A program made the translations under genes and the position numbers. From Caulobacter segnis ATCC 21756 (lineage in GTDB: Bacteria; Pseudomonadota; Alphaproteobacteria; Caulobacterales; Caulobacteraceae), in NCBI RefSeq assembly GCF_000092285.1, contig NC_014100.1, positions 1,798,001 to 1,862,000 on the forward strand: a DNA stretch of 64,000 bases. Reading direction: 5' to 3'. This document shows, piece by piece, positions 1-7,170 of this stretch. Positions within the stretch are counted from its first letter, which is position 1; every line of letters begins with the position of its first letter. A model generated the notes under the pieces. The model was not told where the DNA came from. It did not search any database and saw nothing but the letters and a program-made list of their open reading frames with translations.

Positions 1-294
1 CGGACCTTCGCGGATGGCCCGCCTCGTCGGGATGGCCTTCGTGGCGACAGCCATGGCCGAAACACGCTGGTTCCCGAGGGGCCGGCCGAGCGCGCCAAGG
101 TGAAATGGTTCAACCGCACCAAAGGCTATGGCTTTGTGGTTCGCGACGCCGAGCCTGGCGACATCTTCGTCCATATCGAAACGCTCCGGCGCGGCGGTCT
201 TGAAGACCTTCAACCCGGCGACGATGTGCTGGTCCGGTTCGCCCGAGGGCCGAAGGGCTTGGTGGTCGCCGAGATTACGGCGGGCGACGCCTGA
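1..294 (+). CDS. Cold-shock-domain protein, C-terminal part
   Basis: The reading frame is open from base 1, so the gene begins outside the window. The visible end is a complete cold-shock (OB-fold) domain: [13 protein letters not shown] carries the RNP1-type nucleic-acid-binding motif, followed by DIFVHIETL (RNP2 type) and a short strand-rich tail ending in AEITAGDA. About 33 residues of polar linker precede it, which fits the two-domain CspD-type proteins of Caulobacterales, where this would be the second domain. Such proteins bind single-stranded nucleic acid in the cytoplasm. A start at the internal GTG (position 100) is possible but unlikely given the open upstream frame. Confidence 0.8.
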   Translation, partial: RTFADGPPRRDGLRGDSHGRNTLVPEGPAERAKVKWFNRTKGYGFVVRDAEPGDIFVHIETLRRGGLEDLQPGDDVLVRFARGPKGLVVAEITAGDA

Positions 295-355
295 CTTCCG
301 TCTCTTTGTTCCGGAAGCTAATCTTCGCGTGATTGGCTTTCGGACGAGGTGACGC

Positions 356-829
356 GTGACGGATCGCACTATCGACAGGCGCGCGATAATCGCCCTGGCA
401 GGCGGTGTATGGGCGCTTGGCGCGGGCGTATCGTCGGCGGCCGAAGCGCGGCTTGAGGCGGTTGAGGTCATCACCAGCCGAGGGCGCGCTCGGTTTCAGG
501 TGGAGATCGCGGTCACTCAGGCCGAGCAGGCGAAGGGGCTGATGTTCCGCAAGTCGCTCGCGCCCGATCGGGGCATGCTCTTCACCTACAAGCGACCGCA
601 GCCGGCCGCCTACTGGATGAAGAACACGCTGATCCCGCTGGACATCATCTACATCCAGCCGGATGGGCGGATTCTCTCGATCGTTCGGAACGCGCGCCCA
701 CACGATGAGACGCCGCTGCCGTCCGGCGGCCTTGTCCTCGGCGTCCTCGAAATCGCTGGCGGACGCGCCGCGCAGCTCGGGATTCTGCCGGGCGATCGGG
801 TGTTACACAGGATCTTCCCGAAAGGATGA
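356..829 (+). CDS. DUF192 family secreted protein
   Basis: A 157-residue protein of the DUF192 family, whose function is poorly known. Residues 1-28 look like a signal peptide (charged start, hydrophobic IIALAGGVWALGAGV, then SSAAEA), so it is probably periplasmic. The rest shows the family pattern: an early AKGLMFRKSLAPDRGMLF segment, a central YWMKNTLIPLDIIYI core and a C-terminal VLEIAGGRAAQLGI stretch. The start is GTG at 356, just after the purine-rich GGACGAGGTGACGC. It lies 61 bases after the cold-shock gene and is probably co-transcribed with it. Confidence 0.85.
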   Translation: MTDRTIDRRAIIALAGGVWALGAGVSSAAEARLEAVEVITSRGRARFQVEIAVTQAEQAKGLMFRKSLAPDRGMLFTYKRPQPAAYWMKNTLIPLDIIYIQPDGRILSIVRNARPHDETPLPSGGLVLGVLEIAGGRAAQLGILPGDRVLHRIFPKG

Positions 830-888
830 CGCTCGGGTCCGTTGATCCGCGCGTCGAACCCCTGTAGAGCAGCCGCCTGCCGATGTTT

Positions 889-965
889 CGGAGCGTAGCG
901 CAGCCTGGTAGCGCATCTGTTTTGGGAGCAGAGGGTCGCAGGTTCAAATCCTGCCGCTCCGACCA
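889..965 (+). tRNA. tRNA-Pro (anticodon TGG)
   Basis: A 77-base cloverleaf: the acceptor arm CGGAGCG pairs with CGCTCCG, the D arm contains GCAGCCTGGTAGCGC, the anticodon loop reads TTTGGGA with TGG, the T arm holds GGTTCAAATCC, and the CCA end is encoded at 963-965. Confidence 0.97.
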
Positions 966-991
966 TCGGTAAGGTACTTTGGGAGAGGTCC

Positions 992-1297
992 ATGCTGGCC
1001 CGCATCTATCGCCCCGCCAAGAACGCCATGCAGTCCGGCAAGGCCAAGACCAAGGACTGGGTGCTGGAGTTCGAGCCGGCCTCGGCCCGTAAGCCCGATC
1101 CGCTGATGGGCTGGACGCAGTCCAGCGACATGAATGGCCAGATCCGCCTGACGTTCGACACGCGCGACGAAGCCGTGGCCTACGCCCAGCGCCACGAGAT
1201 CGCATTCCAGTTGTTCGAGCCCAAGACCCCCAAGCGGATCATCAAGGCTTACGCCGACAACTTCGCGGCCAACCGCAAGCAGCCCTGGACCCACTAG
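992..1297 (+). CDS. NADH:ubiquinone oxidoreductase accessory subunit, NDUFS4-like
   Basis: A 101-residue protein of the NDUFS4 (18 kDa, ETC complex I conserved region) family, a supernumerary subunit of respiratory complex I in alphaproteobacteria and mitochondria. The start MLARIYRPAKNAMQSG and the segment WVLEFEP, LMGWTQSSDMNGQIRLTFDT, then AVAYAQRHEI match the family's compact alpha/beta fold. Length is normal for the bacterial form. It sits between tRNA-Pro and tRNA-Arg on the same strand, an arrangement consistent with core genome. A GGGAGAGG ribosome site precedes the ATG. Confidence 0.93.
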   Translation: MLARIYRPAKNAMQSGKAKTKDWVLEFEPASARKPDPLMGWTQSSDMNGQIRLTFDTRDEAVAYAQRHEIAFQLFEPKTPKRIIKAYADNFAANRKQPWTH

Positions 1298-1324
1298 GGT
1301 CCGCCAGGCTGGGCCGGCGAGCGC

Positions 1325-1401
1325 GCGCCCTTAGCTCAGTTGGATAGAGCATTCGCCTTCTAAGCGAACGGTCGCAGGTTCGAATCCTGCAGGGCGCGCC
1401 A
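1325..1401 (+). tRNA. tRNA-Arg (anticodon TCT); island integration site candidate
   Basis: The acceptor arm GCGCCCT pairs with AGGGCGC; the D arm GCTCAGTTGGATAGAGC, anticodon loop CTTCTAA (TCT) and T arm GGTTCGAATCC are intact; CCA is encoded at 1399-1401. A block of defence genes starts immediately downstream, and tRNA 3' ends are common attachment sites for integrating islands. Confidence 0.97.
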
Positions 1402-1698
1402 CCGGCCTTTGGGGATAAAAGTCTTTTTAATACAAGGGCTTGTAAGTTTCCGCCGTTTGTGCGATTTGGCCTCAGCTTTGCTAAGTATCTGTAGTTGCTA
1501 GATTAAAGTGGTTCGAATCCTTCATGGTGAAATGCCGCCGAAGGCTTTGCGATGCGGTATCTTAATACCGGTCGGCGCGAACGGCTTGCCATTTTGTGAC
1601 TCCGGGTTCGCTTCAACAGGCTATGGGCAGCAAGGCAGTGATCGTGTGCCAAGACGCGCTAGCGTGCCAGCTCCCCCTAAGAGAAAGGGGTGTCGCGT
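1402..1698. other. Gap after tRNA-Arg with a short tRNA-like repeat
   Basis: No convincing gene. The stretch is more AT-rich than its surroundings. Positions 1510-1521 repeat the T-arm 12-mer GGTTCGAATCCT of the tRNA-Arg (1378-1389), 132 bases further on. This may be the trace of an older attachment site, but the match is short and does not extend to the tRNA 3' end. Confidence 0.4.
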
Positions 1699-2133
1699 CT
1701 AACGCTTGCGTCGACGCGGTAAAGGTTCGAGCTTGATGATAAAAGAATAAGCGTCATCATCGGTCCAGTAGAATTCATCAGGGCCTAAGAACGCCTTCTT
1801 CCAGACGTGTTCTTCGTGATTTCGCCGCCAACGGGAAAGCGCAAAAAGACTTTTGAAGCCCATTCGAGCTGAGAGCGAAGTCAACGTGATGCCGGGCTCG
1901 GAATACCAATCTTCAATCATCGCAAAGCGAGCACGGTTCAAGAGGCCCGAATAGCTCGTCGCTTCACTCATCAAGTTTCGATGAAGTGTGCGCCGATTGA
2001 TGGACAGTCGTTCCGCAACCTCTTGTTCGGTGCAGAATCCTGACGGTAATAGCTCGACGATCAGCGCATATACCTTGGCGCTGAGGCTTTCTTGGGCATG
2101 GCTGCTCGAGCTCTTTCCAGTTTTGAGACCCAT
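1699..2133 (-). CDS. AraC-like DNA-binding protein, probably a fragment
   Basis: A 144-residue protein whose residues 40-105 resemble the double helix-turn-helix of AraC/XylS regulators: EQEVAERLSINRRTLHRNL reads as the first helix-turn-helix and ITLTSLSARMGFKSLFALSRW as the second. Full members of this class are usually above 300 residues with an N-terminal sensing domain, which is absent here, and the C-terminal tail after the second motif (HEEHVWKKAF onward) is not typical. It is therefore either a truncated remnant left at the island edge or a short stand-alone regulator. It is the first gene after the tRNA and points towards it. Confidence 0.55.
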   Translation of the reverse strand: MGLKTGKSSSSHAQESLSAKVYALIVELLPSGFCTEQEVAERLSINRRTLHRNLMSEATSYSGLLNRARFAMIEDWYSEPGITLTSLSARMGFKSLFALSRWRRNHEEHVWKKAFLGPDEFYWTDDDAYSFIIKLEPLPRRRKR

Positions 2134-2551
2134 GACTTCGGCCCGCCAAAACGTCTCAATAGGTCATGCCGAACGTCTCAAATCGTCAAGTGTGAAGGCC
2201 GGTGCGCAATCGCTCGCTGCCTCTTCCTCCCCTGGCTTCGCGTTTCTCCAGCATGGTTGCCGTGGTGCTCGGGCTCTTGGCTCACGATCTGGAGGGGGCC
2301 AGGGTCGGTAAGATCCTCAGCGCGGTGCTGCCGAGATCTGACTCTAAGGGGACCTTGGGAACGGCAGGTTCGTGGTGGGCAGGGAGATCGGTAGCGATGA
2401 CCCTGCTGCGGATGCCACGGAAACATGGCAGGCTCGTGCGTTCCTTATATGGACTCATTGGCGACATGAGAATCGATCCGACTTATGGTGCGCTAACGTC
2501 GCGCCTGTGGGTCGTGTGTGGACGACGTCGCATCGAGATTTACGAAGACCG
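2134..2551. other. Intergenic region without a supported gene
   Basis: Several frames are open on both strands, but none shows a recognisable domain, good ribosome site or consistent codon use. It probably contains the promoters of the AraC-like fragment (leftward) and of the following unknown gene (rightward). Confidence 0.4.
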
Positions 2552-3541
2552 ATGGATTCAAAAGCGCGCTTTCTCGGAGGCTCCAACCTGACGAGGACGG
2601 GTTTGATCGCTCCTGCCGTCGCGCCGCAGCCGGCGTCGTCGGTCGTGCAAGTAGGAACCGCCGTGCTGCAGAGCCTGCGGTCGGCCAAACCCATGGGGAC
2701 CGACGGGCGGGGCCTGGTGATGTCTCCACCTGCGAAGATCGGGCCTGAAGGGCTGGAGGTTGAGGACCAGCTGGATCTGCAGGAACTGCGCTCGACGTTG
2801 TTGTTCTGGGATCGCATCGACTACCCCAGCAACAATGCCTTCCCGGGCCAAACGGGACCCGAGGAAGACTTTCTGATCGCCGAGGGGGTCATGTCGCGGT
2901 CGGGGATTGTGGTGGCTGGCCAGAGCGATGCGGGCCTCACGCAGCGTCATGCGCACCTGTTGGCCTATCGGCTGCACGAGGAACAGGAACCTGGTCGGTG
3001 GACGCTCGGCCACAGTGCCGATGCCCTCGGCTTCCCCCCTGACGAGATGGCCGAGGGACGCGGGCTCCTCTTGAAGCTCTACCAAGCCGTGCCGATCCCG
3101 GATCGAGACATGCCGCTTGAGGCTGTGCTGGATTTCAAGCATCGTCGGCGCGACGAACTCATCGCCCTGCGCACTCATTTCGAACGCGTCTATCAGGCGA
3201 TCCTCGGCGCGCCGGATCGATCGCTCGCCGAGCTGACGGAATGGGCCGCGCTCGACAAGGCCATCGCCGACCACGTCAAGGTCGCGATCGAGACCAAGAG
3301 CCCCTTCAAGCTCGCCAATCTGCAGATGCGGTTCAAGTTTGGCGACGTCGCGATCGGTTATGCGGCCGCCGATATGGCGCTAAGGGCGCATCTTCCCCTG
3401 GCGAGCGCAGTTATCACCGGCGGTTTGGCCGCTGCCGCGTCGAGCTTCGGGTCCCTGGGCGTCGGTTTGGGCCTGAAAGAGGCCAAGGCCTCCAACTCGC
3501 CCTTCGAGTACATCACCTCGATCCATCGCGACATGCTATGA
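2552..3541 (+). CDS. Unknown cytoplasmic protein in defence island
   Basis: I do not recognise a family with confidence. The frame is open from 2372, but the ATG at 2552 (MDSKARFLGG) is the most likely start, giving 329 residues. Visible features are an acidic middle (EVEDQLDLQELRSTLLFWDRI), a charged helical segment (VLDFKHRRRDELIALRTHFE), and near the C terminus a glycine/alanine-rich hydrophobic run (ASAVITGGLAAAASSFGSL) followed by PFEYITSIHRDML. The order of a polar globular part and a late hydrophobic Gly/Ala stretch could mean membrane contact, but no clear transmembrane helix is present. It converges on the HNH nuclease gene with only 9 bases between the stops, so it is not in that operon. 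Confidence 0.6.
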   Translation: MDSKARFLGGSNLTRTGLIAPAVAPQPASSVVQVGTAVLQSLRSAKPMGTDGRGLVMSPPAKIGPEGLEVEDQLDLQELRSTLLFWDRIDYPSNNAFPGQTGPEEDFLIAEGVMSRSGIVVAGQSDAGLTQRHAHLLAYRLHEEQEPGRWTLGHSADALGFPPDEMAEGRGLLLKLYQAVPIPDRDMPLEAVLDFKHRRRDELIALRTHFERVYQAILGAPDRSLAELTEWAALDKAIADHVKVAIETKSPFKLANLQMRFKFGDVAIGYAAADMALRAHLPLASAVITGGLAAAASSFGSLGVGLGLKEAKASNSPFEYITSIHRDML

Positions 3542-3550
3542 TCGAGCCGT

Positions 3551-4585
3551 CTATCGGGCGACTGGCAAGCTTGCGCTGCTGGCGGAAGTAAAGGCGTCAA
3601 TCCAGGCGCTGACCATGGCCGAGAAGGGCGCCTGCGGCTGCGCCATTGCCCTGATTTGAGCCAGAATGCGCCGAACGATTGCTCTGAGCCGTTGGACGGC
3701 GCGGTCTCGAACCACGGCGTTTTGCCCGGCCAGAACCAGACCCTCAAGCTCGTCGGCGGTGAGGGAAAGCTCCTCGATCGTTCCGCCCAGAAATTCCAGT
3801 TGGCGCAGAACCTTCGTGCGCTCCTGCACCAGACCGAGACGATTTAGGCCAAAGGTCTGGATCGACACCGCGCCGCGTGGACTGACATTGGCCGCTCGAG
3901 CCGCTGCCTCGACCACGGGCAACTGATCAACCGTCGGCGGGATGTGAGGCGCCGCGCCAGCCTGGCCGAGCGGATAGATCACGCCCAATGGATCGGCGCG
4001 GTCGATATGAAAAACAATATGATCTGCGGGGGTGTCGACACAGGGGTCGAGGAGCAAAGCCAACTCGGCGGTCAGGAGCGCCTCGGCCTGCGCGGTTGGA
4101 GGCTCGGCCGTCACCCTGGGCCCGGTGATGGGAAAGCTGCTTTCCTTGCCGGTTTTGACGTAGGCCGCCGGTCTCTGCTTCTGCTCTTTGAGCAGCTCGG
4201 TCAGGCTGGCCAACTGCGTCGGCGTCCAGTGCCAGCGCTTGCGATTGCAGTCGATGCAGCTGGGGAGAAGATTGCTCCAGGCTGCCGCCAGCCACCAATA
4301 GCCGTCATGCGTTCCTTTCGGGTCGGCGTTCTTGGGGCGGAAGTGCTCGATGTCGACGGGTCCAACCATGTCATAACGAGCCTCGCAATAGGCGCACTTG
4401 CCGTGGAACAGCGCCTCCAGCGTGTAGCGAACATCGTCGCCCTTGTAGGCCGTGAACGTGAACTCGTCGCGCGGCGGATGGGCGGCGAAGTGAGCGCGCG
4501 CCCGCTTGAGTTCGTTGGGACCTTTGCGGTTGGCGCCCGTGAGACTTGCCGGCGGCGTCGCCGTTTTGCGATCGACCTTACGCAC
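3551..4585 (-). CDS. HNH nuclease, Septu PtuB-like
   Basis: A 344-residue protein of the HNH group found in Septu (PtuB) and retron effectors (TIGR02646-like). The nuclease core is at residues 60-120: KCAYCEARY supplies the first zinc cysteines, VDIEHFRPK the catalytic histidine, WWLAAAWSNLLPSCIDCNRKR the second CxxC pair and following basic residues. In Septu, PtuB partners an ATPase and cleaves nucleic acid after phage infection. The start is GTG at 4585, overlapping the ATPase stop in TAGTG, so the two are translationally coupled. The C-terminal 200 residues are helical and without a known motif. Confidence 0.85.
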   Translation of the reverse strand: MRKVDRKTATPPASLTGANRKGPNELKRARAHFAAHPPRDEFTFTAYKGDDVRYTLEALFHGKCAYCEARYDMVGPVDIEHFRPKNADPKGTHDGYWWLAAAWSNLLPSCIDCNRKRWHWTPTQLASLTELLKEQKQRPAAYVKTGKESSFPITGPRVTAEPPTAQAEALLTAELALLLDPCVDTPADHIVFHIDRADPLGVIYPLGQAGAAPHIPPTVDQLPVVEAAARAANVSPRGAVSIQTFGLNRLGLVQERTKVLRQLEFLGGTIEELSLTADELEGLVLAGQNAVVRDRAVQRLRAIVRRILAQIRAMAQPQAPFSAMVSAWIDAFTSASSASLPVAR

Positions 4586-6909
4586 TAGAGCGCCTTCAAG
4601 GCATCGACGATGGCTCTGCGGGTCTCTTCCCGCAAAGCCATGAGTCCGCCGCCCGGCCGCCTGAGGCGCTCGCGCAGATACTGCTCAACCGCTTCCTGGA
4701 CGAGGCGCTGAACTTCGGTCGATCCGATCGGTAGGCTCACGGCGACGTCCTTGCCGATCTGGTCGCGGACCTTTTGCAGGCGTGCATCATCGCCTGGCTC
4801 AAGACGTCGGGCCTGCTCTCGCGCAAGAAGATCGCCTACGCCGGCCAAACCGGTCTCGATCGTGTCGGCGTCGGTCGTGAACAGCTGGAAAAGATCGGAC
4901 GTCAGAAGCTGCTCGACCGTAAGCGCGCCGATTGGCGGCAGATCCTCGAGCTGATCGACAAAGGTTGGCGGCTCGTCGGGCGCGCAGAAGGCCTTGGCGG
5001 CTCGAAGCAGCACCTTGACCTCGCCGCCGTCCATCCCGCGAAGGCAGAGCGGATCGTGGGTCGTGACGATGAAGGTGACGTTGGGCAGGGCGTCGCGCAG
5101 GCCCTGCATGATCTTCAGCTTCCAGCGCGGATGTAGATGCGCTTCGATCTCGTCCACCAGCACGACCGCACGGCTTTTGGCCAAGGTGGCGCTGAAACGG
5201 TTTTGGCGAGCGACCAAATTGCGCATGACATCGCAGGCCATGCCCAGCACCGCGCGGAAGCCTGATGACACTGTCGCCAGCGGCGTGCGCGTGAAGATTG
5301 GCGTCTGGCCTGGCCGCTCGACCTTGATGACGAGCACGCAACGCTTGGTCTTCTCATCGACCTTGATGGTGTCGAAGGCCTGTCCGATGCCAAGGATGTA
5401 GCGAAGCGCTCGGATCACTTCCTCAAATAGCGGAGTCTCGCGGATTTCCGCGAGCCACTCCTCGGGATTGACCAACACGTAGTCGGGCTCGAACAGCGAC
5501 CGGATCACACCCGATGCGCTTGCCTCATCGTGGCCCAGGAACATGCGATAGGCGCCGTAGGCGAACACCGGGATGCGCGGCTCAACGTTCGCCAGCGTAA
5601 AACTCGATTGAAAACCGTTGTTGTCGAACGCGAGCTTGGTTTGCAGGCCGTCGTCATAGTCGACCGTCACTGATCCTGGGCGGGGGCGGCTTTGCCCTTC
5701 GGCGCCCATGAGCATTGGATCCAGCATGAAGCCTGAGGCGAGCGGCGCCTCGTCGGCTCTGACCTCTTCGTCGCTGATCGCCAGCGCTGCGGCCTCAAGG
5801 ATTGAGCTCTTCCCCGCAGCGTTCTCGCCAAGAATGATCAGACACGGCGCGAGCGGCTCGCCCTCGCTCGATATTCGGCCAGAGGTCTCGGGAAGCTCCA
5901 GCGTCAACTCCTCGATCGCCTTGAAGTTTCGCAACGCCACGCGGACCGGTCGCGCCGTGCCGGCCGGCGCCAGCGACGGCCGCAGTTTGGCGCGCCGGAT
6001 CTGCTCGGGATCGCGGGCAAGCTCGTCACGAGCATTCTGCAAGCGTTGCTGGAAATCCCGCCGTTTCGCCCTGTCGCGGAAATAAGCGGCTATCCGCTGG
6101 CGCGACAGCACCTGACGATCGCCACCGCCGTGCCCAAGGATGCGCGCCAGTTGATAGAGGTGAAGAAACCAGCCGCCGCCGAAATCCAGGCCCGCAAAGT
6201 CCATGATCTTGTCGAAGTCGGGCCTCTGCCGAGCCAGAAGCAGCCGGCGGAAATAGTCGTCCAGGGCGCGGCGGCGGGCCTCGACCAAGGGGGGGCGATT
6301 GAGGTTGAAATGTCTGACCGTCGCCTCGCCTCGTTGATCGGTCGGCATCAAAATGCCGTCCGGCAGAGGTGCGAAGTGCTTGCGTAGATCCTCGCGCCCT
6401 GCGGGGGCGACGAACACCGGGCTCTCAGCGATCTCACCTCGCCAGTCGCCCGCTGGCCTTTCGACGTAGAGGCGGATCGCATCCTCGGTCGGAAGCGGCG
6501 TGCGTTTGCGGTTGACTGGAAAGAGCGAGGGTTCGGTGGGTCGGCAGCCTTCGCAGATGGGATAGATGTTGCGCCAGGCGTTGGTTAGCCAAGTGTAGTA
6601 GAGGTGCGAGCGATACTCGTCTTGACCAGGGGCCTGGCCACTCGGACCGGCCTCCTCGGTCGGGCGAAACCGATAAGGCCATGTTGTGGTCTGGGTCTCG
6701 CAAAAGGCGCAACGGTTGCGAAAGAGTCGACCAAGAGCCTCTCCAAGCTCCGGCCCATCTACCGCCAGGCCCTCGAAGCGTACTCGCGTTTGGGCGATGG
6801 TCTCTCTATTGCCCGTAAACAGCTCGAGCAGCGCGCTGCGCGCCGGCGCCGACCGCTCGTCGGACAGGCAGGCTGGAGCAGGTTCGTCGGTGCGATCGAC
6901 GCTTAGCAT
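4585..6909 (-). CDS. ATPase with N-terminal HNH-like domain, Septu PtuA-like
   Basis: A 774-residue protein with two parts. Residues 60-135 resemble the HNH fold of the partner gene: CAFC (67-70) and CEGC (119-122) keep the two CxxC zinc pairs and YYTWLTNAWRNIYPIC aligns with the partner's WWLAAAWSNLLPSC, but the partner's EHFRP is YRFRP here, so the catalytic histidine is missing. Residues 320-660 form an ABC/SMC-like ATPase: RNFKAIEELTLEL, Walker A GENAAGKSS (361-369), Walker B VVLVDEIEAH (582-591) and H-loop TTHDP. It is first in the two-gene operon with the HNH nuclease. PtuA proteins known to me lack such an N-terminal domain, so this looks like a variant architecture. Confidence 0.85.
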   Translation of the reverse strand: MLSVDRTDEPAPACLSDERSAPARSALLELFTGNRETIAQTRVRFEGLAVDGPELGEALGRLFRNRCAFCETQTTTWPYRFRPTEEAGPSGQAPGQDEYRSHLYYTWLTNAWRNIYPICEGCRPTEPSLFPVNRKRTPLPTEDAIRLYVERPAGDWRGEIAESPVFVAPAGREDLRKHFAPLPDGILMPTDQRGEATVRHFNLNRPPLVEARRRALDDYFRRLLLARQRPDFDKIMDFAGLDFGGGWFLHLYQLARILGHGGGDRQVLSRQRIAAYFRDRAKRRDFQQRLQNARDELARDPEQIRRAKLRPSLAPAGTARPVRVALRNFKAIEELTLELPETSGRISSEGEPLAPCLIILGENAAGKSSILEAAALAISDEEVRADEAPLASGFMLDPMLMGAEGQSRPRPGSVTVDYDDGLQTKLAFDNNGFQSSFTLANVEPRIPVFAYGAYRMFLGHDEASASGVIRSLFEPDYVLVNPEEWLAEIRETPLFEEVIRALRYILGIGQAFDTIKVDEKTKRCVLVIKVERPGQTPIFTRTPLATVSSGFRAVLGMACDVMRNLVARQNRFSATLAKSRAVVLVDEIEAHLHPRWKLKIMQGLRDALPNVTFIVTTHDPLCLRGMDGGEVKVLLRAAKAFCAPDEPPTFVDQLEDLPPIGALTVEQLLTSDLFQLFTTDADTIETGLAGVGDLLAREQARRLEPGDDARLQKVRDQIGKDVAVSLPIGSTEVQRLVQEAVEQYLRERLRRPGGGLMALREETRRAIVDALKAL

Positions 6910-7170
6910 TTGAGGGGAAGTCTCCTAGCGCCGGCGTCGAGCGCAGGCGGCCCACTCTGCGAACGCAGCTTAGCAATAACGACCTAGGGGAGACTGGTAA
7001 AATCGCTTTCCGCTTAAAGCGAGCTCGCGCAGGCGCAAATTCTGCTTGGCCTGGCAGGCAATCGGGTCAGCGGCGGCACCATGGCGGCGGCCACACTCCC
7101 TATCACGCTCTCCCAGGCCAAGGTGAAGGTTACGCTTGCGTTGCGCGTCACGGTTGCTGCAACTGGCGCG
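6910..7170. other. Divergent intergenic region between Septu-like and Avs-like genes
   Basis: It separates two divergent defence transcription units and must contain both promoters. No clear palindrome or known binding site was seen. A frame running rightward from 7081 into the next gene is open but its first 30 codons lack the conserved start of the family. Confidence 0.5.

Noticed and set aside
7081..7170. An earlier ATG that would extend the Avs-like protein by 30 residues
   Set aside because: The added residues show no similarity to the family start, while MLLPDIDFTAI at 7171 does.
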